A stretch of 54,026 nt of DNA from an uncultured Lachnospiraceae bacterium (GTDB taxonomy: Bacteria > Bacillota > Clostridia > Lachnospirales > Lachnospiraceae): contig CAKRVA010000012.1 of assembly GCA_934408585.1 (NCBI GenBank), positions 1 through 54,026 of the forward strand. The letters are read 5' to 3'. The position numbers and the translations under genes were made by a program. Position 1 is the stretch's first letter. Each line of letters starts with the position of its first letter. The notes beneath the pieces were generated by a model that saw nothing but the letters and a program-made list of their open reading frames with translations, had not been told where the DNA came from and did no database searches. Of the stretch, positions 1-8,489 are shown piece after piece.

Positions 1-2
1 GC

Positions 3-76
3 ACAAATTTCATAGGCACTAAGAAAAAGACTCCGAGAAACGTAAGTTTCTCGGAGCACCTTGTCTACAGTCTGAG
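3..76. repeat. left terminal copy of 74-bp inverted repeat
   Basis: This is the exact reverse complement of 53953-54026, 74 of 74 bases by eye. It contains a perfect 11-bp hairpin (31-41 with 46-56, loop gtaa) and the box TTGTCTACAGTCTGAG at 61-76. Read on the minus strand, the hairpin is followed by a T-rich run (positions 30 down to about 20), so it can terminate the lacI transcript. The window probably ends here because the repeat is dispersed in the genome and broke the assembly; that is inference. Confidence 0.9.
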
Positions 77-109
77 AAGGGCAATAGCAAAAGCTGTTGC
101 CCTTCTTTT
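76..109 (+). terminator. hairpin terminator pointing into the window
   Basis: A 13-bp stem (76-88 with 93-105, one G-T pair, AAAA loop) is followed by TTTT on the plus strand. It would stop transcription entering from outside the window. The right end has the same arrangement in mirror image, so the conserved repeat box is followed by a variable terminator stem at both ends. Confidence 0.75.
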
Positions 110-120
110 AATAAGAAAAA

Positions 121-1125
121 TTATGTGGAATCTCGAACAATTAATTCTGTATTCAATAAAATATGTTGTGTGGCAGAGGAAGGATTCGTAATTAAATCTA
201 AAAGCAGTTCACAGGATTGTTGTCCGATTTGATATTTAGGCTGATTAATTGTTGTAAGTGAGGGAGCAACCATTTTGGATAAGTCAATATTATCGAAACC
301 AATAACTGCAATATCTTTTGGAACATGCAGACCACAGTTCTGGATTGCTTTTATAGCAGCTGCACCATACACGTCAGAAACGCAGTAAAAGGCATCTGGA
401 TGTTCTGGATTTTTTAGGAGTGAACTAATAACGGAAGTTGCAATATCAAAATTAATATTTGAAATATGAAGGATCCAATCCTTTCGAGGGGGAAGTCCAG
501 CCTTGGTCATTGCATCAAGAAATCCTCGTTCGCGGTATTTGGCATATGCATTGGTAAGCATGCTGTTTACTAATGCTATTTTTGTTCTGCCCGTAGAAAT
601 AAGATAGTTTACGGCAATCTGCGAGGAATATACATCATCGATAGATACAAATGATACATTTGAAAGATTGCAATGTTCGGAGCACATGACAATTGGGTAT
701 TTTAGTCGTAGTTGAGATAGACTGTCTTGTTCGAGAACATTATGGAGTAACAGTAAACCGGAAAAATGATTTTGCTCCATGATAGTTTTGTATTCAGTAA
801 TAGCATTGTTTATATCGGAAGCCTCATAAAAAAAAGTACGAAATCCACGTAATGAGGCGGTGGCTTGTATTCCATCAATAATATCAGCATTAAATGGGTT
901 CCTGAAATCGGGGAGACATACTAGTATGGATTTTGTGTTTTCTAATCTGTCTCTAATACGAAAATCAGAGGGAGATAGATTAAGATCCCTAATTGCATCT
1001 AGAACTTTTTGTCTTGTTTCTGGCTTTACAAATCCGGTTTGGTTAATAATTCGTGAAACTGTAGCAACGGATACATTTGCTTGTTTGGCAATATCCGATA
1101 TAGTGGCATTTTTTGAAATAGCCAT
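121..1125 (-). CDS. LacI-family transcriptional repressor
   Basis: A 334-residue repressor that probably controls the divergent sugar operon. The N-terminal helix-turn-helix is plain (TISDIAKQANVSVATVSRII at about residues 8-27), followed by the LacI hinge and a periplasmic-binding-protein-like effector domain with the typical VIGFDNIDL and TTINQP segments near the C-terminus. I start it at the ATG at 1125, because GGAGG (minus strand, 1131-1135) lies just upstream and the residues before it do not belong to the family. The palindrome at 1139-1153 overlaps its own leader, suggesting autoregulation. The effector is unknown; the neighbours suggest a sugar, glycoside or polyol derivative. Confidence 0.93.
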   Translation of the reverse strand: MAISKNATISDIAKQANVSVATVSRIINQTGFVKPETRQKVLDAIRDLNLSPSDFRIRDRLENTKSILVCLPDFRNPFNADIIDGIQATASLRGFRTFFYEASDINNAITEYKTIMEQNHFSGLLLLHNVLEQDSLSQLRLKYPIVMCSEHCNLSNVSFVSIDDVYSSQIAVNYLISTGRTKIALVNSMLTNAYAKYRERGFLDAMTKAGLPPRKDWILHISNINFDIATSVISSLLKNPEHPDAFYCVSDVYGAAAIKAIQNCGLHVPKDIAVIGFDNIDLSKMVAPSLTTINQPKYQIGQQSCELLLDLITNPSSATQHILLNTELIVRDST

Positions 1126-1138
1126 AATTACCTCCAAT

Positions 1139-1153
1139 ATGTAAAAATTACAT
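1139..1153. promoter_or_regulatory. putative LacI-family operator 1
   Basis: ATGTAAAAATTACAT is a perfect odd-centred palindrome immediately upstream of the repressor start. It closely matches the site at 1255-1269, and the two centres are about 116 bp apart. This is the arrangement expected for an autoregulating LacI repressor that may loop DNA. Binding is inferred from symmetry and position. Confidence 0.6.
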
Positions 1154-1221
1154 GAGATTTGGACAAAACGCTCAAAAAACATGCAAAGAAGTGCTTTGTT
1201 TAATGAAAATTATATAAAATA

Positions 1222-1250
1222 TTGAAAAGACTGTCAATAACTTATATAAT
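1222..1250 (+). promoter_or_regulatory. promoter of the sugar operon
   Basis: TTGAAA (1222-1227) and TATAAT (1245-1250) are separated by exactly 17 bp. The second operator-like palindrome starts five bases after the -10 box, over the likely start of transcription, so a bound repressor would block initiation. Confidence 0.75.
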
Positions 1251-1254
1251 AAAA

Positions 1255-1269
1255 ATGTAAAATTTACAC
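1255..1269. promoter_or_regulatory. putative LacI-family operator 2
   Basis: ATGTAAAATTTACAC (core TGTAAAATTTACA at 1256-1268) is nearly the same palindrome as 1139-1153 and sits directly downstream of the operon -10 box. A further half-site-like ATGTAAA follows at about 1274. Inferred operator. Confidence 0.6.
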
Positions 1270-1309
1270 GCGCATGTAAAAAATGAATAAAGAAAGGAGG
1301 TATAAGAGG

Positions 1310-2254
1310 ATGAAACAAGGATTTGTTACTGCTATTATGGAACAGTATTCTTTTGAAGAAGTGGTCGACTTCGCATCGCAGAACGGATTTGAATGTCTTG
1401 AGGTCGCATGTTGGCCAAAAGCACGTTCAGAGAGGCGGTATGCAGGGGTGACTCATATCGATGTGGATTTGCTTGATGAGAACCGAAAAAATGAGATTCT
1501 TCAATATTGTGAAAAAAAACATATAGAAATTTCAGCATTAGCATATTATCCAAATATATTAGATCCAGATATGCAGAAACGAGAATTTTGTATAGAACAC
1601 TTAAAGAAAGTGATTCGTGCTGCCCAGATGTTAAATGTCAATTTGGTTACAACATTTATTGGAAGGATTCCTTATAAAGGGATAGAGGAAAATATGGAAG
1701 TTGCAGAGAGAATATGGAAACCCATTCTTTCGTATGCAGAAGAGCGTAAGGTTCGTATTGCAATTGAAAACTGTCCAATGCTATTTACGGAAGATGAATG
1801 GCCTGGAGGAAAAAATCTTGCAATATCACCGGCTATATGGCGAGAACTGTTCCGGAGACTGCCTAGTCCATTTCTTGGATTAAATTATGACCCATCACAT
1901 TTTATCTGGCAGGAAATGAATTATATTAAGCCAATATATGAGTTTGCAGACAAAATTTTTCACGTTCATTATAAAGATATCAAACTTAATCGTGAGGCAC
2001 GTGATGAAGTTGGAGTATTGGCGGCCCCCTTGACTTATATGTCTCCCAAAATACCAGGGCATGGTGATATTGATTGGGGAGAATATATTACTGCTCTTAT
2101 GGAAATTGGTTATTGTGGTGCTGCATGTGTTGAGATTGAGGATAAAGCATTTGAGGACTGTAAAGAAAACATAGAGGCTGCTTTAAAGATTAGTAGAGCA
2201 TATTTAAAGCAATATATTATGTATCCGGAGGTAAGAGAAGAATGCAGAAATTAA
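1310..2254 (+). CDS. TIM-barrel sugar isomerase/epimerase-like protein
   Basis: A 314-residue member of the xylose-isomerase-like / AP-endonuclease-2 TIM-barrel superfamily, which includes IolE, ketose 3-epimerases and the lyase subunits of C-glycoside cleavage systems. The four usual metal-ligand positions look intact: Glu153 (AIENCP), Asp194 (NYDPSHF), the HVH at 218-220 and Glu275 (CVEIED). I use the ATG at 1310, nine bases after AAAGGAGG; an in-frame ATG at 1283 lacks such a site. It is first in the operon and overlaps the dehydrogenase gene by 13 bp. That pairing is typical of pathways in which a sugar ring is oxidised and then isomerised or eliminated. The exact reaction cannot be read from sequence. 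Confidence 0.85.
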   Translation: MKQGFVTAIMEQYSFEEVVDFASQNGFECLEVACWPKARSERRYAGVTHIDVDLLDENRKNEILQYCEKKHIEISALAYYPNILDPDMQKREFCIEHLKKVIRAAQMLNVNLVTTFIGRIPYKGIEENMEVAERIWKPILSYAEERKVRIAIENCPMLFTEDEWPGGKNLAISPAIWRELFRRLPSPFLGLNYDPSHFIWQEMNYIKPIYEFADKIFHVHYKDIKLNREARDEVGVLAAPLTYMSPKIPGHGDIDWGEYITALMEIGYCGAACVEIEDKAFEDCKENIEAALKISRAYLKQYIMYPEVREECRN

Positions 2255-3381
2255 ATGTAGCAGTGATAGGATTGGGATTTATCGGAAAACAACATGTAGA
2301 GGCATTACGAAGAATCCCATCTGTTGTGGTAGTAGCAGTCTCAGATATGGACTTGTCTGCTGGTGAGTGGTGTGCTAGAAATGATATTCCGCGTTTCTAT
2401 ACAAACTTTGAAGAAATGTTGGAAAAGGAATCTTTGGATGTGGTGCATAACTGTACACCAAATTTTATGCATTATGCAGTTAACCGAAAAGTGTTGGAAG
2501 CAGGTATATGTGTATATAGTGAAAAACCGTTGACTACGAATGCTGAGGAAGGAAAGCAGCTTGTAAAACTCGCAGAGGAAAAATCACTAACAACTGGAGT
2601 TAATTTTAATTATCGAAATAATCTTATGGTTCAGGAAATGCATTATAGGGTTGCTTGCGGACAGATGGGAGAAATCACCCATTTGCAGGTGGAATATTTA
2701 CAAGATTGGCTTTTATATCGAACTGATTTTGACTGGCGTGTACAGACGGAAAAGGGTGGTGTCTCCAGAGCAGTTGCAGATATTGGTTCTCATTGCTTTG
2801 ATACATTGCAATATATACTAAATGAAAAAATAGTATCTGTTTATGCAATATTTCGCAGACAATATAAGGAAAGGTGGTATTCAGGACAGAAGGATACCTT
2901 TTCGATTGAAAATGTACATGAGAATGCTGCAAAGCTGATTCCGGTAGAAAATGAAGACGCGGCAATTATAATGGTTCGAATGCAAAGTGGTATAATAGGA
3001 AGCGTTATTGTTACACAGATATGTGCTGGAAAAAAGAATGGTTTGAAACTATTGTTAAGTGGAAACCAAGAAGCATATGAATGGAATCAGGAAATACCTG
3101 ACAAGTTATGGATTGGACATCGGAATAAAGGCAATGAAATCATATATGCGGGGAAAACAAATCTGCATGAAGAAATTAGACATGTGGCAGAACTTCCAGA
3201 TGGACATCCTGTTGGTTGGAAAGATGCATTGACAACTGGCTTTGAGCAGTTTTACGAAAGTATTTTGAATAAAGATAATATATCAATGTATCCAGATTTT
3301 AAAGATGGGTATTATATTTCAAAAGTTGTTGATGCATGTGTTGAAAGTGCCCGATTAGGTTATTGGGTAAATGTTGAATAA
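2242..3381 (+). CDS. Gfo/Idh/MocA-family sugar dehydrogenase
   Basis: A 379-residue NAD(P)-dependent oxidoreductase. The N-terminal Rossmann motif GLGFIG is at residues 10-15. The family EKP motif is at 94-96, with its lysine the usual catalytic residue, and DIGSH is at 180-184. The C-terminal part is the usual alpha/beta substrate domain. Relatives oxidise ring hydroxyls of inositols, glycosides or sugar acids. GGAGG precedes the start, and the gene overlaps the preceding isomerase gene by 13 bp, implying translational coupling. Most likely it makes a keto-sugar used by one of the TIM-barrel proteins in the operon. The substrate is unknown. Confidence 0.9.
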   Translation: MQKLNVAVIGLGFIGKQHVEALRRIPSVVVVAVSDMDLSAGEWCARNDIPRFYTNFEEMLEKESLDVVHNCTPNFMHYAVNRKVLEAGICVYSEKPLTTNAEEGKQLVKLAEEKSLTTGVNFNYRNNLMVQEMHYRVACGQMGEITHLQVEYLQDWLLYRTDFDWRVQTEKGGVSRAVADIGSHCFDTLQYILNEKIVSVYAIFRRQYKERWYSGQKDTFSIENVHENAAKLIPVENEDAAIIMVRMQSGIIGSVIVTQICAGKKNGLKLLLSGNQEAYEWNQEIPDKLWIGHRNKGNEIIYAGKTNLHEEIRHVAELPDGHPVGWKDALTTGFEQFYESILNKDNISMYPDFKDGYYISKVVDACVESARLGYWVNVE

Positions 3382-3397
3382 TGAAGGAGGAAAAATG

Positions 3398-4714
3398 ATG
3401 AAAAAGAAAGTACTTAGTTTGGTGTTAAGTGTAACGATGTTAATCGGAATGATGACAGGGTGTGGGACAGATGCAAAGACAGATGATACTGTTAATCAGA
3501 GTAATGAAGCAGAAGTGCAAGGCGATGAAGTAGAAAAGCAGGAGCTGACAATTTTAATTGACGGTTCTACAGAAGGTACAGATGGTTATCTTATTAAAGA
3601 AGGTGCAAAGAAATTTGCAGAAGAGTATGATGTTATAGTCAACTTTGTTGAAACACCATATGCAGAAATTCATCAGAAATTAATGAATGTAGGTGCGAGT
3701 GGCGGAAGCGATTTTGATGTAGTATTTGTGGAATCTGATTTTGTGTCACAAATGGGAAAGGCAGGTATTTTGGAACCATTAAACGACTATGAAGCAAATT
3801 CAGAAACATTAAATTTTGAAGATTTTGTAGATTCTACTATTGAAAGAAATACTTTGAATGGAACTGTTTATGCCATTCCGCAGGTCGCAGATGTGCAGAC
3901 AATGCTTTATAATAAGGACATATTGGAAAAATTAGGATATACAAATCCGCCAGCATCAATTGAGGACTTTATTGCTTATTGTGAGAAAGCGAGTGCCGAG
4001 GGGTATATGCCGATGGCGGTGAGATATAATTCAACAGCATTACCTTGCCAACTTATGGGACTATTCCTGTTTACAGATGGTGGTGCATTTGTACAAAAGG
4101 ATGGAGATGGATGGAAGGCTGCATTGGATAATGAAATCGGTGCAAAATGGATTGAAAATGTAAGAAAAATTTTCAGTACTATTCCAGGAGATACATTAGT
4201 AACTATGGATGATACGGCAATGTATGACGCACTTAACAGTGAAAAAGCAGGTTGTACAATAGGTGGTGCATGGATGTATGATGCATTAAATGAAGATGTT
4301 AGAGCAAAGATGATTACAGCTCCATTCCCCAAGGGTTCAGGAAATGAGGTGGCACTAATGAGTGGTTGGAATCTCGGTATTTTTGCAAATTCTAAAAATA
4401 AAGAACTTGCATTCAAGTTTTTAGAATATAAAGCAAGTCCTGAGCATGCGGGCGCAATGACTGCTGGATTAAGTGGTCGTAAAGACGCTGAACAGTATTT
4501 TACAGAAAAACAGAAGACATATTATCCTGAATTTCAGGAATTGATGCAGTATGGTGTTGGAATTTCGCCGGCTGACTTTACGTTAAGAAGTGAATTGACA
4601 ACAGCAATTCTTCCAGTATTTCAAGAAGTTGCTTTTAAAGACGATATTCCCGCAAATGAGGCGGCAAAAATGTTGAATGATACTGTACAGAAAACAATTG
4701 ATGATAATAAGTAA
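3398..4714 (+). CDS. ABC sugar-binding lipoprotein
   Basis: A family 1 extracellular solute-binding protein of about 438 residues, the receptor for the two permeases downstream. It has a lipoprotein signal: lysines, a hydrophobic stretch and the lipobox MTGC with the acylated cysteine at about residue 22. An acidic, low-complexity linker (about 25-50) follows, then a two-lobe binding fold. Two adjacent ATGs (3395, 3398) follow AAGGAGG; I prefer 3398 for its 7-base spacing. The first ATG of the open frame (3371) lies inside the preceding gene. A strong hairpin downstream (4731-4754) could protect this part of the message and raise receptor over permease levels. Confidence 0.92.
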   Translation: MKKKVLSLVLSVTMLIGMMTGCGTDAKTDDTVNQSNEAEVQGDEVEKQELTILIDGSTEGTDGYLIKEGAKKFAEEYDVIVNFVETPYAEIHQKLMNVGASGGSDFDVVFVESDFVSQMGKAGILEPLNDYEANSETLNFEDFVDSTIERNTLNGTVYAIPQVADVQTMLYNKDILEKLGYTNPPASIEDFIAYCEKASAEGYMPMAVRYNSTALPCQLMGLFLFTDGGAFVQKDGDGWKAALDNEIGAKWIENVRKIFSTIPGDTLVTMDDTAMYDALNSEKAGCTIGGAWMYDALNEDVRAKMITAPFPKGSGNEVALMSGWNLGIFANSKNKELAFKFLEYKASPEHAGAMTAGLSGRKDAEQYFTEKQKTYYPEFQELMQYGVGISPADFTLRSELTTAILPVFQEVAFKDDIPANEAAKMLNDTVQKTIDDNK

Positions 4715-4730
4715 TCAGGTAGGTTGTTGG

Positions 4731-4754
4731 TATGCAGAGATTATTCTCTGCATA
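4731..4754 (+). promoter_or_regulatory. intra-operon hairpin after the binding-protein gene
   Basis: Perfect 10-bp stem (4731-4740 with 4745-4754) and TTAT loop, with no T-run after it, so it is not a simple terminator. Such hairpins between binding-protein and permease genes commonly stabilise the upstream message; its role here is inferred. Confidence 0.6.
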
Positions 4755-4788
4755 TCGACGTCACCTAAATTTATAGGAGCCTGAAAAA

Positions 4789-5694
4789 ATGAAAAATAAC
4801 TTAAAAAGATTAGTACCAATTTTCTATAGCTCTCCCTTTTTGATTTTGCTGGTTGTATTTGCAATGTTTCCTTTTGTACTTAATCTTGGTATGAGTTTTA
4901 CAAATTACGGATTGATGAGGCAGGATTGGAAATTTGTGGGATTTAAAAATTATATAGATATTTTATCTGATCGGACAACTTGGAAGGCTATTAAGCTAAC
5001 AGCTATTTTTATTGTGGGTTGTGTAGGATTGACCATGCTATTGGGAATGTTTTATGCAATCATTATGACATTTAAAATTAAGGGTATTACAATTATCAAA
5101 GCACTAATTCTCATGCCTTGGATTATTCCAGAATCAGTTACTGCATATGCATGGAAATGGTTATTTTCGGCAGATTCTGGACTGATTTATTATATTTTGC
5201 TGAGATTGCAATTTATCAAGGAAGGTACATCTTTCTTTTTTGATGGGAAGTTAGCGATGCTTATGATTATTTTGGCAAATGTATGGAGGACTGCTCCATT
5301 TGTTGCAATCATGACATATGCAAAATTGACCGCAGTTCCAGATACTCAGATTGAAGCAGCTAGGATAGATGGCGCAAATGTATTTGAAGTGTTTACGTAT
5401 ATTAAAATTCCATGGATTATGCCAATTATTGAAAGATGTGCATTGTTGTTATTTGTATGGTCATTTAATTCGTTTTCAATTATATATATTCTTACAAATG
5501 GCGGTCCGGCAGGAGACACGACAACGCTTCCATATTTAATACGGCAATCAGGATTTGTAAATTTTAACTTTTCGAGGGCGGCAACACTGAGTGCAGTGTC
5601 GCTTATGATAATTATATTGTTCTTAGGCATGTGCAAAGGTATTTGGATTTTGACAGGGAAGATACTTAGAACAGAAAGGAGCGATATAAAATGA
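4789..5694 (+). CDS. ABC sugar transporter permease (MalF-like)
   Basis: A 301-residue integral membrane permease of the carbohydrate uptake (CUT1) type. Several hydrophobic helices are plain. The cytoplasmic EAA loop that contacts the ATPase is seen as IEAARIDGANVFEVFTYIKI at about residues 188-207. Together with the next gene it forms the transmembrane channel for the substrate delivered by the lipoprotein. No ATPase gene is present in the operon; Firmicutes commonly use a shared MsmK/UgpC-type ATPase encoded elsewhere. It overlaps the next permease by ATGA. Confidence 0.94.
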   Translation: MKNNLKRLVPIFYSSPFLILLVVFAMFPFVLNLGMSFTNYGLMRQDWKFVGFKNYIDILSDRTTWKAIKLTAIFIVGCVGLTMLLGMFYAIIMTFKIKGITIIKALILMPWIIPESVTAYAWKWLFSADSGLIYYILLRLQFIKEGTSFFFDGKLAMLMIILANVWRTAPFVAIMTYAKLTAVPDTQIEAARIDGANVFEVFTYIKIPWIMPIIERCALLLFVWSFNSFSIIYILTNGGPAGDTTTLPYLIRQSGFVNFNFSRAATLSAVSLMIIILFLGMCKGIWILTGKILRTERSDIK

Positions 5695-6527
5695 AAAAGA
5701 GGCATTATGTATCTACATTTTTAAAATATTTTACATTGGTAATTGCTCTCCTTATTATTATTTTCCCGATATATTGGATTATAATTAGTTCTTTTAAGGT
5801 GAAAGAGGATATTATTTCATATCCACCTAAAATTTTTCCAAGTCAATTTACAATAGAAAATTATGTCACAGCATTTCAAGATTATAATATATTGCTATAT
5901 TTAAAAAATAGTTTGATTGTTACGGGAGTAACAGTAGTATTAACTGTAATTATTGCAGCCCTAGCGGGTTATGCAATGTGTTTTCTTAAATTTAAGGCAA
6001 CAAAAATACTAAGTAGTTTATTATATATTTTGCAGGTTCTTCCCACTATTACAATGATGGTTCCGCTTATGACAATCTATCGAATAATGGGAATACAGAA
6101 TACGTACCTATCGTTGATACTTACGTATACCGCTGCAATTACGGGAGTACCAATTGCGCTTATTTTGCTTACAGGGTATTTTCAGGCAATACCTCAAGAA
6201 TTATTTGAGTCTGCAAGTATTGATGGTGCGGGAACATTCAAAGCTTTTTGTAAAATATTATTGCCACTTGGAACACCGGGAATGGTTTGTACGGCAATAT
6301 ATGTTTTTGTGCAAGCATGGCAGGAATTTATGTTTGCAGTTAATTTGATTACTCTGCCTGAAAAATACACATTACCGATAGGTCTGCAAAGCTTTGTAGG
6401 TATGCGGAGTACGGACTGGGGAGGCATGATGGCTACTTGTACAATGATAGCAATACCTGCAATTATATTATTTACGGCAGTACAAAATTATTTTGTAGAC
6501 AATTTAGCAGGGTCTGTAAAAGAGTAA
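5691..6527 (+). CDS. ABC sugar transporter permease (MalG-like)
   Basis: A 278-residue CUT1-type permease, the partner of the preceding one, with six or so hydrophobic helices. Its EAA-type loop reads ESASIDGAGTFKAFCKILLP at about residues 173-192, close to the MalG consensus. Its start overlaps the previous stop codon by four bases (ATGA), so translation is probably coupled. It is shorter than its partner, as usual for MalG-like subunits. Confidence 0.94.
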   Translation: MKKRHYVSTFLKYFTLVIALLIIIFPIYWIIISSFKVKEDIISYPPKIFPSQFTIENYVTAFQDYNILLYLKNSLIVTGVTVVLTVIIAALAGYAMCFLKFKATKILSSLLYILQVLPTITMMVPLMTIYRIMGIQNTYLSLILTYTAAITGVPIALILLTGYFQAIPQELFESASIDGAGTFKAFCKILLPLGTPGMVCTAIYVFVQAWQEFMFAVNLITLPEKYTLPIGLQSFVGMRSTDWGGMMATCTMIAIPAIILFTAVQNYFVDNLAGSVKE

Positions 6528-6546
6528 AGAAAAGAGGGAGATTAAT

Positions 6547-7491
6547 ATGGGAATAAAAATAGGATGCGCAGCATGGACATGGACAGAGCCAGCACATAAT
6601 CCACCATATGAAGAAGCGATTAGAAGTATTGGTGAGTTGGGATTTGATGGGATAGAACTTATTCTAAGAGATTTTGAAGATGTAAAAGGCTATTGGCATA
6701 AAGAAAAACGAAAAGAAATTAAAAGTATGGTTGATTACTATGGTATGCAGGTTTCACAGTTTGCTATGTTTCAAAACGTCATGGATGGATTGGCAAGTCT
6801 GGATGTCGGAAGAAAACAGAAATCGATAGATGCTTTTAAGAATGGTTGTGAAATTAGTGCGGATCTGGGATGTAATATTGTTAATTTTGTTTCTCCTTGG
6901 CCAGATACTGTGACGGCACCAAACTCATATTTACCGGAATATTACTATATAAATGTACCTGGAGTTGATCCGAGAATTCGTGCATTGCAAGTGTTTCAGA
7001 CAAAGTTGAAATATACATTTCCCAAACCGTTTGATTGGGAAATGTATTGGGAGAATCATGTAGATGCAGTTGGACAGGTGGCTAAAATTGCAAAACAATA
7101 TGGGTTTAACTTAGCGATAGAAAATCATGCTAATACTATGACTCCACATACAGATTCTATTCTACGTCTCTGTGAGGAAGTAGGCGAAGAAAATGTTGGG
7201 GCGAATCTCGATACGGTATGGGCTTATTTACAAAGAGAAAATTTACCTTGGGCCATTTATAAATATGATAAGAAATTATTTCACGTTCATATGCGTGATG
7301 GCGATGGGTTAGCTGCATATAATCTTCCGGTAGGTTATGGAAATACGGATTGGGAAATGGTTATAAAGGCTTTAAAGAATATTAACTATAATGGTTTTCT
7401 GTCCTTGGAATGGGCACATGACTCTGAAAAGAAAAAGCATTGTACGGAGGCTTTGAATTACCTTCGTACTTTGGTTGCTACCGTAAAGTAA
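6547..7491 (+). CDS. TIM-barrel sugar isomerase/epimerase
   Basis: A 314-residue xylose-isomerase-like TIM-barrel protein with a full set of putative metal ligands: Glu192 (AIENH), Asp222 (NLDTVW), the HVH at 246-248 and Glu288 (LSLEW). Family members interconvert ketoses, isomerise keto-inositols or cleave keto-glycosides. It follows the permeases by 19 bp with a GAGGGAG site. It is clearly a paralogue of the next gene (shared NTMT.HTDS, QRE.LPW, DGDGLA.YNLPVG segments), so the pair arose by duplication. It is only distantly like the first TIM-barrel protein of the operon. Confidence 0.87.
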   Translation: MGIKIGCAAWTWTEPAHNPPYEEAIRSIGELGFDGIELILRDFEDVKGYWHKEKRKEIKSMVDYYGMQVSQFAMFQNVMDGLASLDVGRKQKSIDAFKNGCEISADLGCNIVNFVSPWPDTVTAPNSYLPEYYYINVPGVDPRIRALQVFQTKLKYTFPKPFDWEMYWENHVDAVGQVAKIAKQYGFNLAIENHANTMTPHTDSILRLCEEVGEENVGANLDTVWAYLQRENLPWAIYKYDKKLFHVHMRDGDGLAAYNLPVGYGNTDWEMVIKALKNINYNGFLSLEWAHDSEKKKHCTEALNYLRTLVATVK

Positions 7492-7509
7492 CAGAAGGGA
7501 GAAGATGAT

Positions 7510-8484
7510 ATGGCGATAAAGATTGGATGTGCTGTTTGGACATTGATGGAACCCAATTACATGGCTCCATATGAAGATGCCATTCGTAAAGTGGCGGCTA
7601 TTGGCTTTGATGGTATTGAACTTATGGTTAATGATATACAAGAGCTGGATGATTATTGGACTGAACAACAGATAGAAAAAATAAAAAAACTGATTTCAAC
7701 ATTGGGATTGGAGCTTACACAATTATGTGTTTTTCAAAATTTGATAGGTGGATTTGCGGAATTAGATGTGGATAAAAGAGAGAGTGCATTTGTAAATTTG
7801 GAAAGGGTATTTAAACTTGCAAAAAAAATCAATGCTTCTGCAGTGTGCTTTCCTTCACCCTATCCAGAAACGGATATTCGTGTTAGAACTACGGCTACAC
7901 TACCGGAATATTTCTACTTAAATATTCCGGATATTGTAACACCGGGTGGGGAACCAAGAAAGACCGAAGGATGGAGATTTGATGCAAAATTCCGCCTATA
8001 TTTCAAAGATGGTTTTGTATGGAATGATTATTGGGATAATTTCGTAAATAATATGAAACGTGTTTCAAATCTGGCCCAAAAGTATGAAATTATATGTCGT
8101 ATTGAAAATACTTACAATACAATGACATCACATACCGATTCTGTAATGCGAATGATGAAGCGGGTTAATAGTGATTGGCTACAAGTTAATTTTAATTGTG
8201 CCGAAGCTTTTATTCAAAGAGAAATTCTACCATGGTCTATTCATAGATATGGTAGTTGCCTCGGACACATCCGGGCTTGTGATGGTGATGGACTTGCTTG
8301 TTATAATTTGCCGGTAGGAAATGGCATTATTTATTGGGAGGGGATTTTAGAAGCGTTGGAAGAAATTGGTTATAATGGTTACATTTCTTTTGAATGGCTA
8401 AATGATGCTGATAAAGAGGAAAATGCAGCAGAAGCACTGGCTTTCTTAAAGCGAAAAATCGATAAAATATATGGAGAAAAATAA
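7510..8484 (+). CDS. TIM-barrel paralogue with degraded metal site
   Basis: A 324-residue paralogue of the preceding protein that aligns to it without gaps through the C-terminal half. The first and fourth metal positions remain (Glu199 in RIEN, Glu295 in SFEW). The aspartate is Asn229 (NFNCAE instead of NLDTVW), the second histidine of the HVH motif is Arg255 (HIRACD), and the conserved Asp before Trp in the GNTDW segment is Tyr. It may be an inactive partner, a binding protein, or an enzyme with a changed mechanism. It starts 18 bp after its neighbour's stop and its own end carries the ribosome site of the kinase gene. Confidence 0.85.
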   Translation: MAIKIGCAVWTLMEPNYMAPYEDAIRKVAAIGFDGIELMVNDIQELDDYWTEQQIEKIKKLISTLGLELTQLCVFQNLIGGFAELDVDKRESAFVNLERVFKLAKKINASAVCFPSPYPETDIRVRTTATLPEYFYLNIPDIVTPGGEPRKTEGWRFDAKFRLYFKDGFVWNDYWDNFVNNMKRVSNLAQKYEIICRIENTYNTMTSHTDSVMRMMKRVNSDWLQVNFNCAEAFIQREILPWSIHRYGSCLGHIRACDGDGLACYNLPVGNGIIYWEGILEALEEIGYNGYISFEWLNDADKEENAAEALAFLKRKIDKIYGEK

Positions 8485-8489
8485 ACGAA

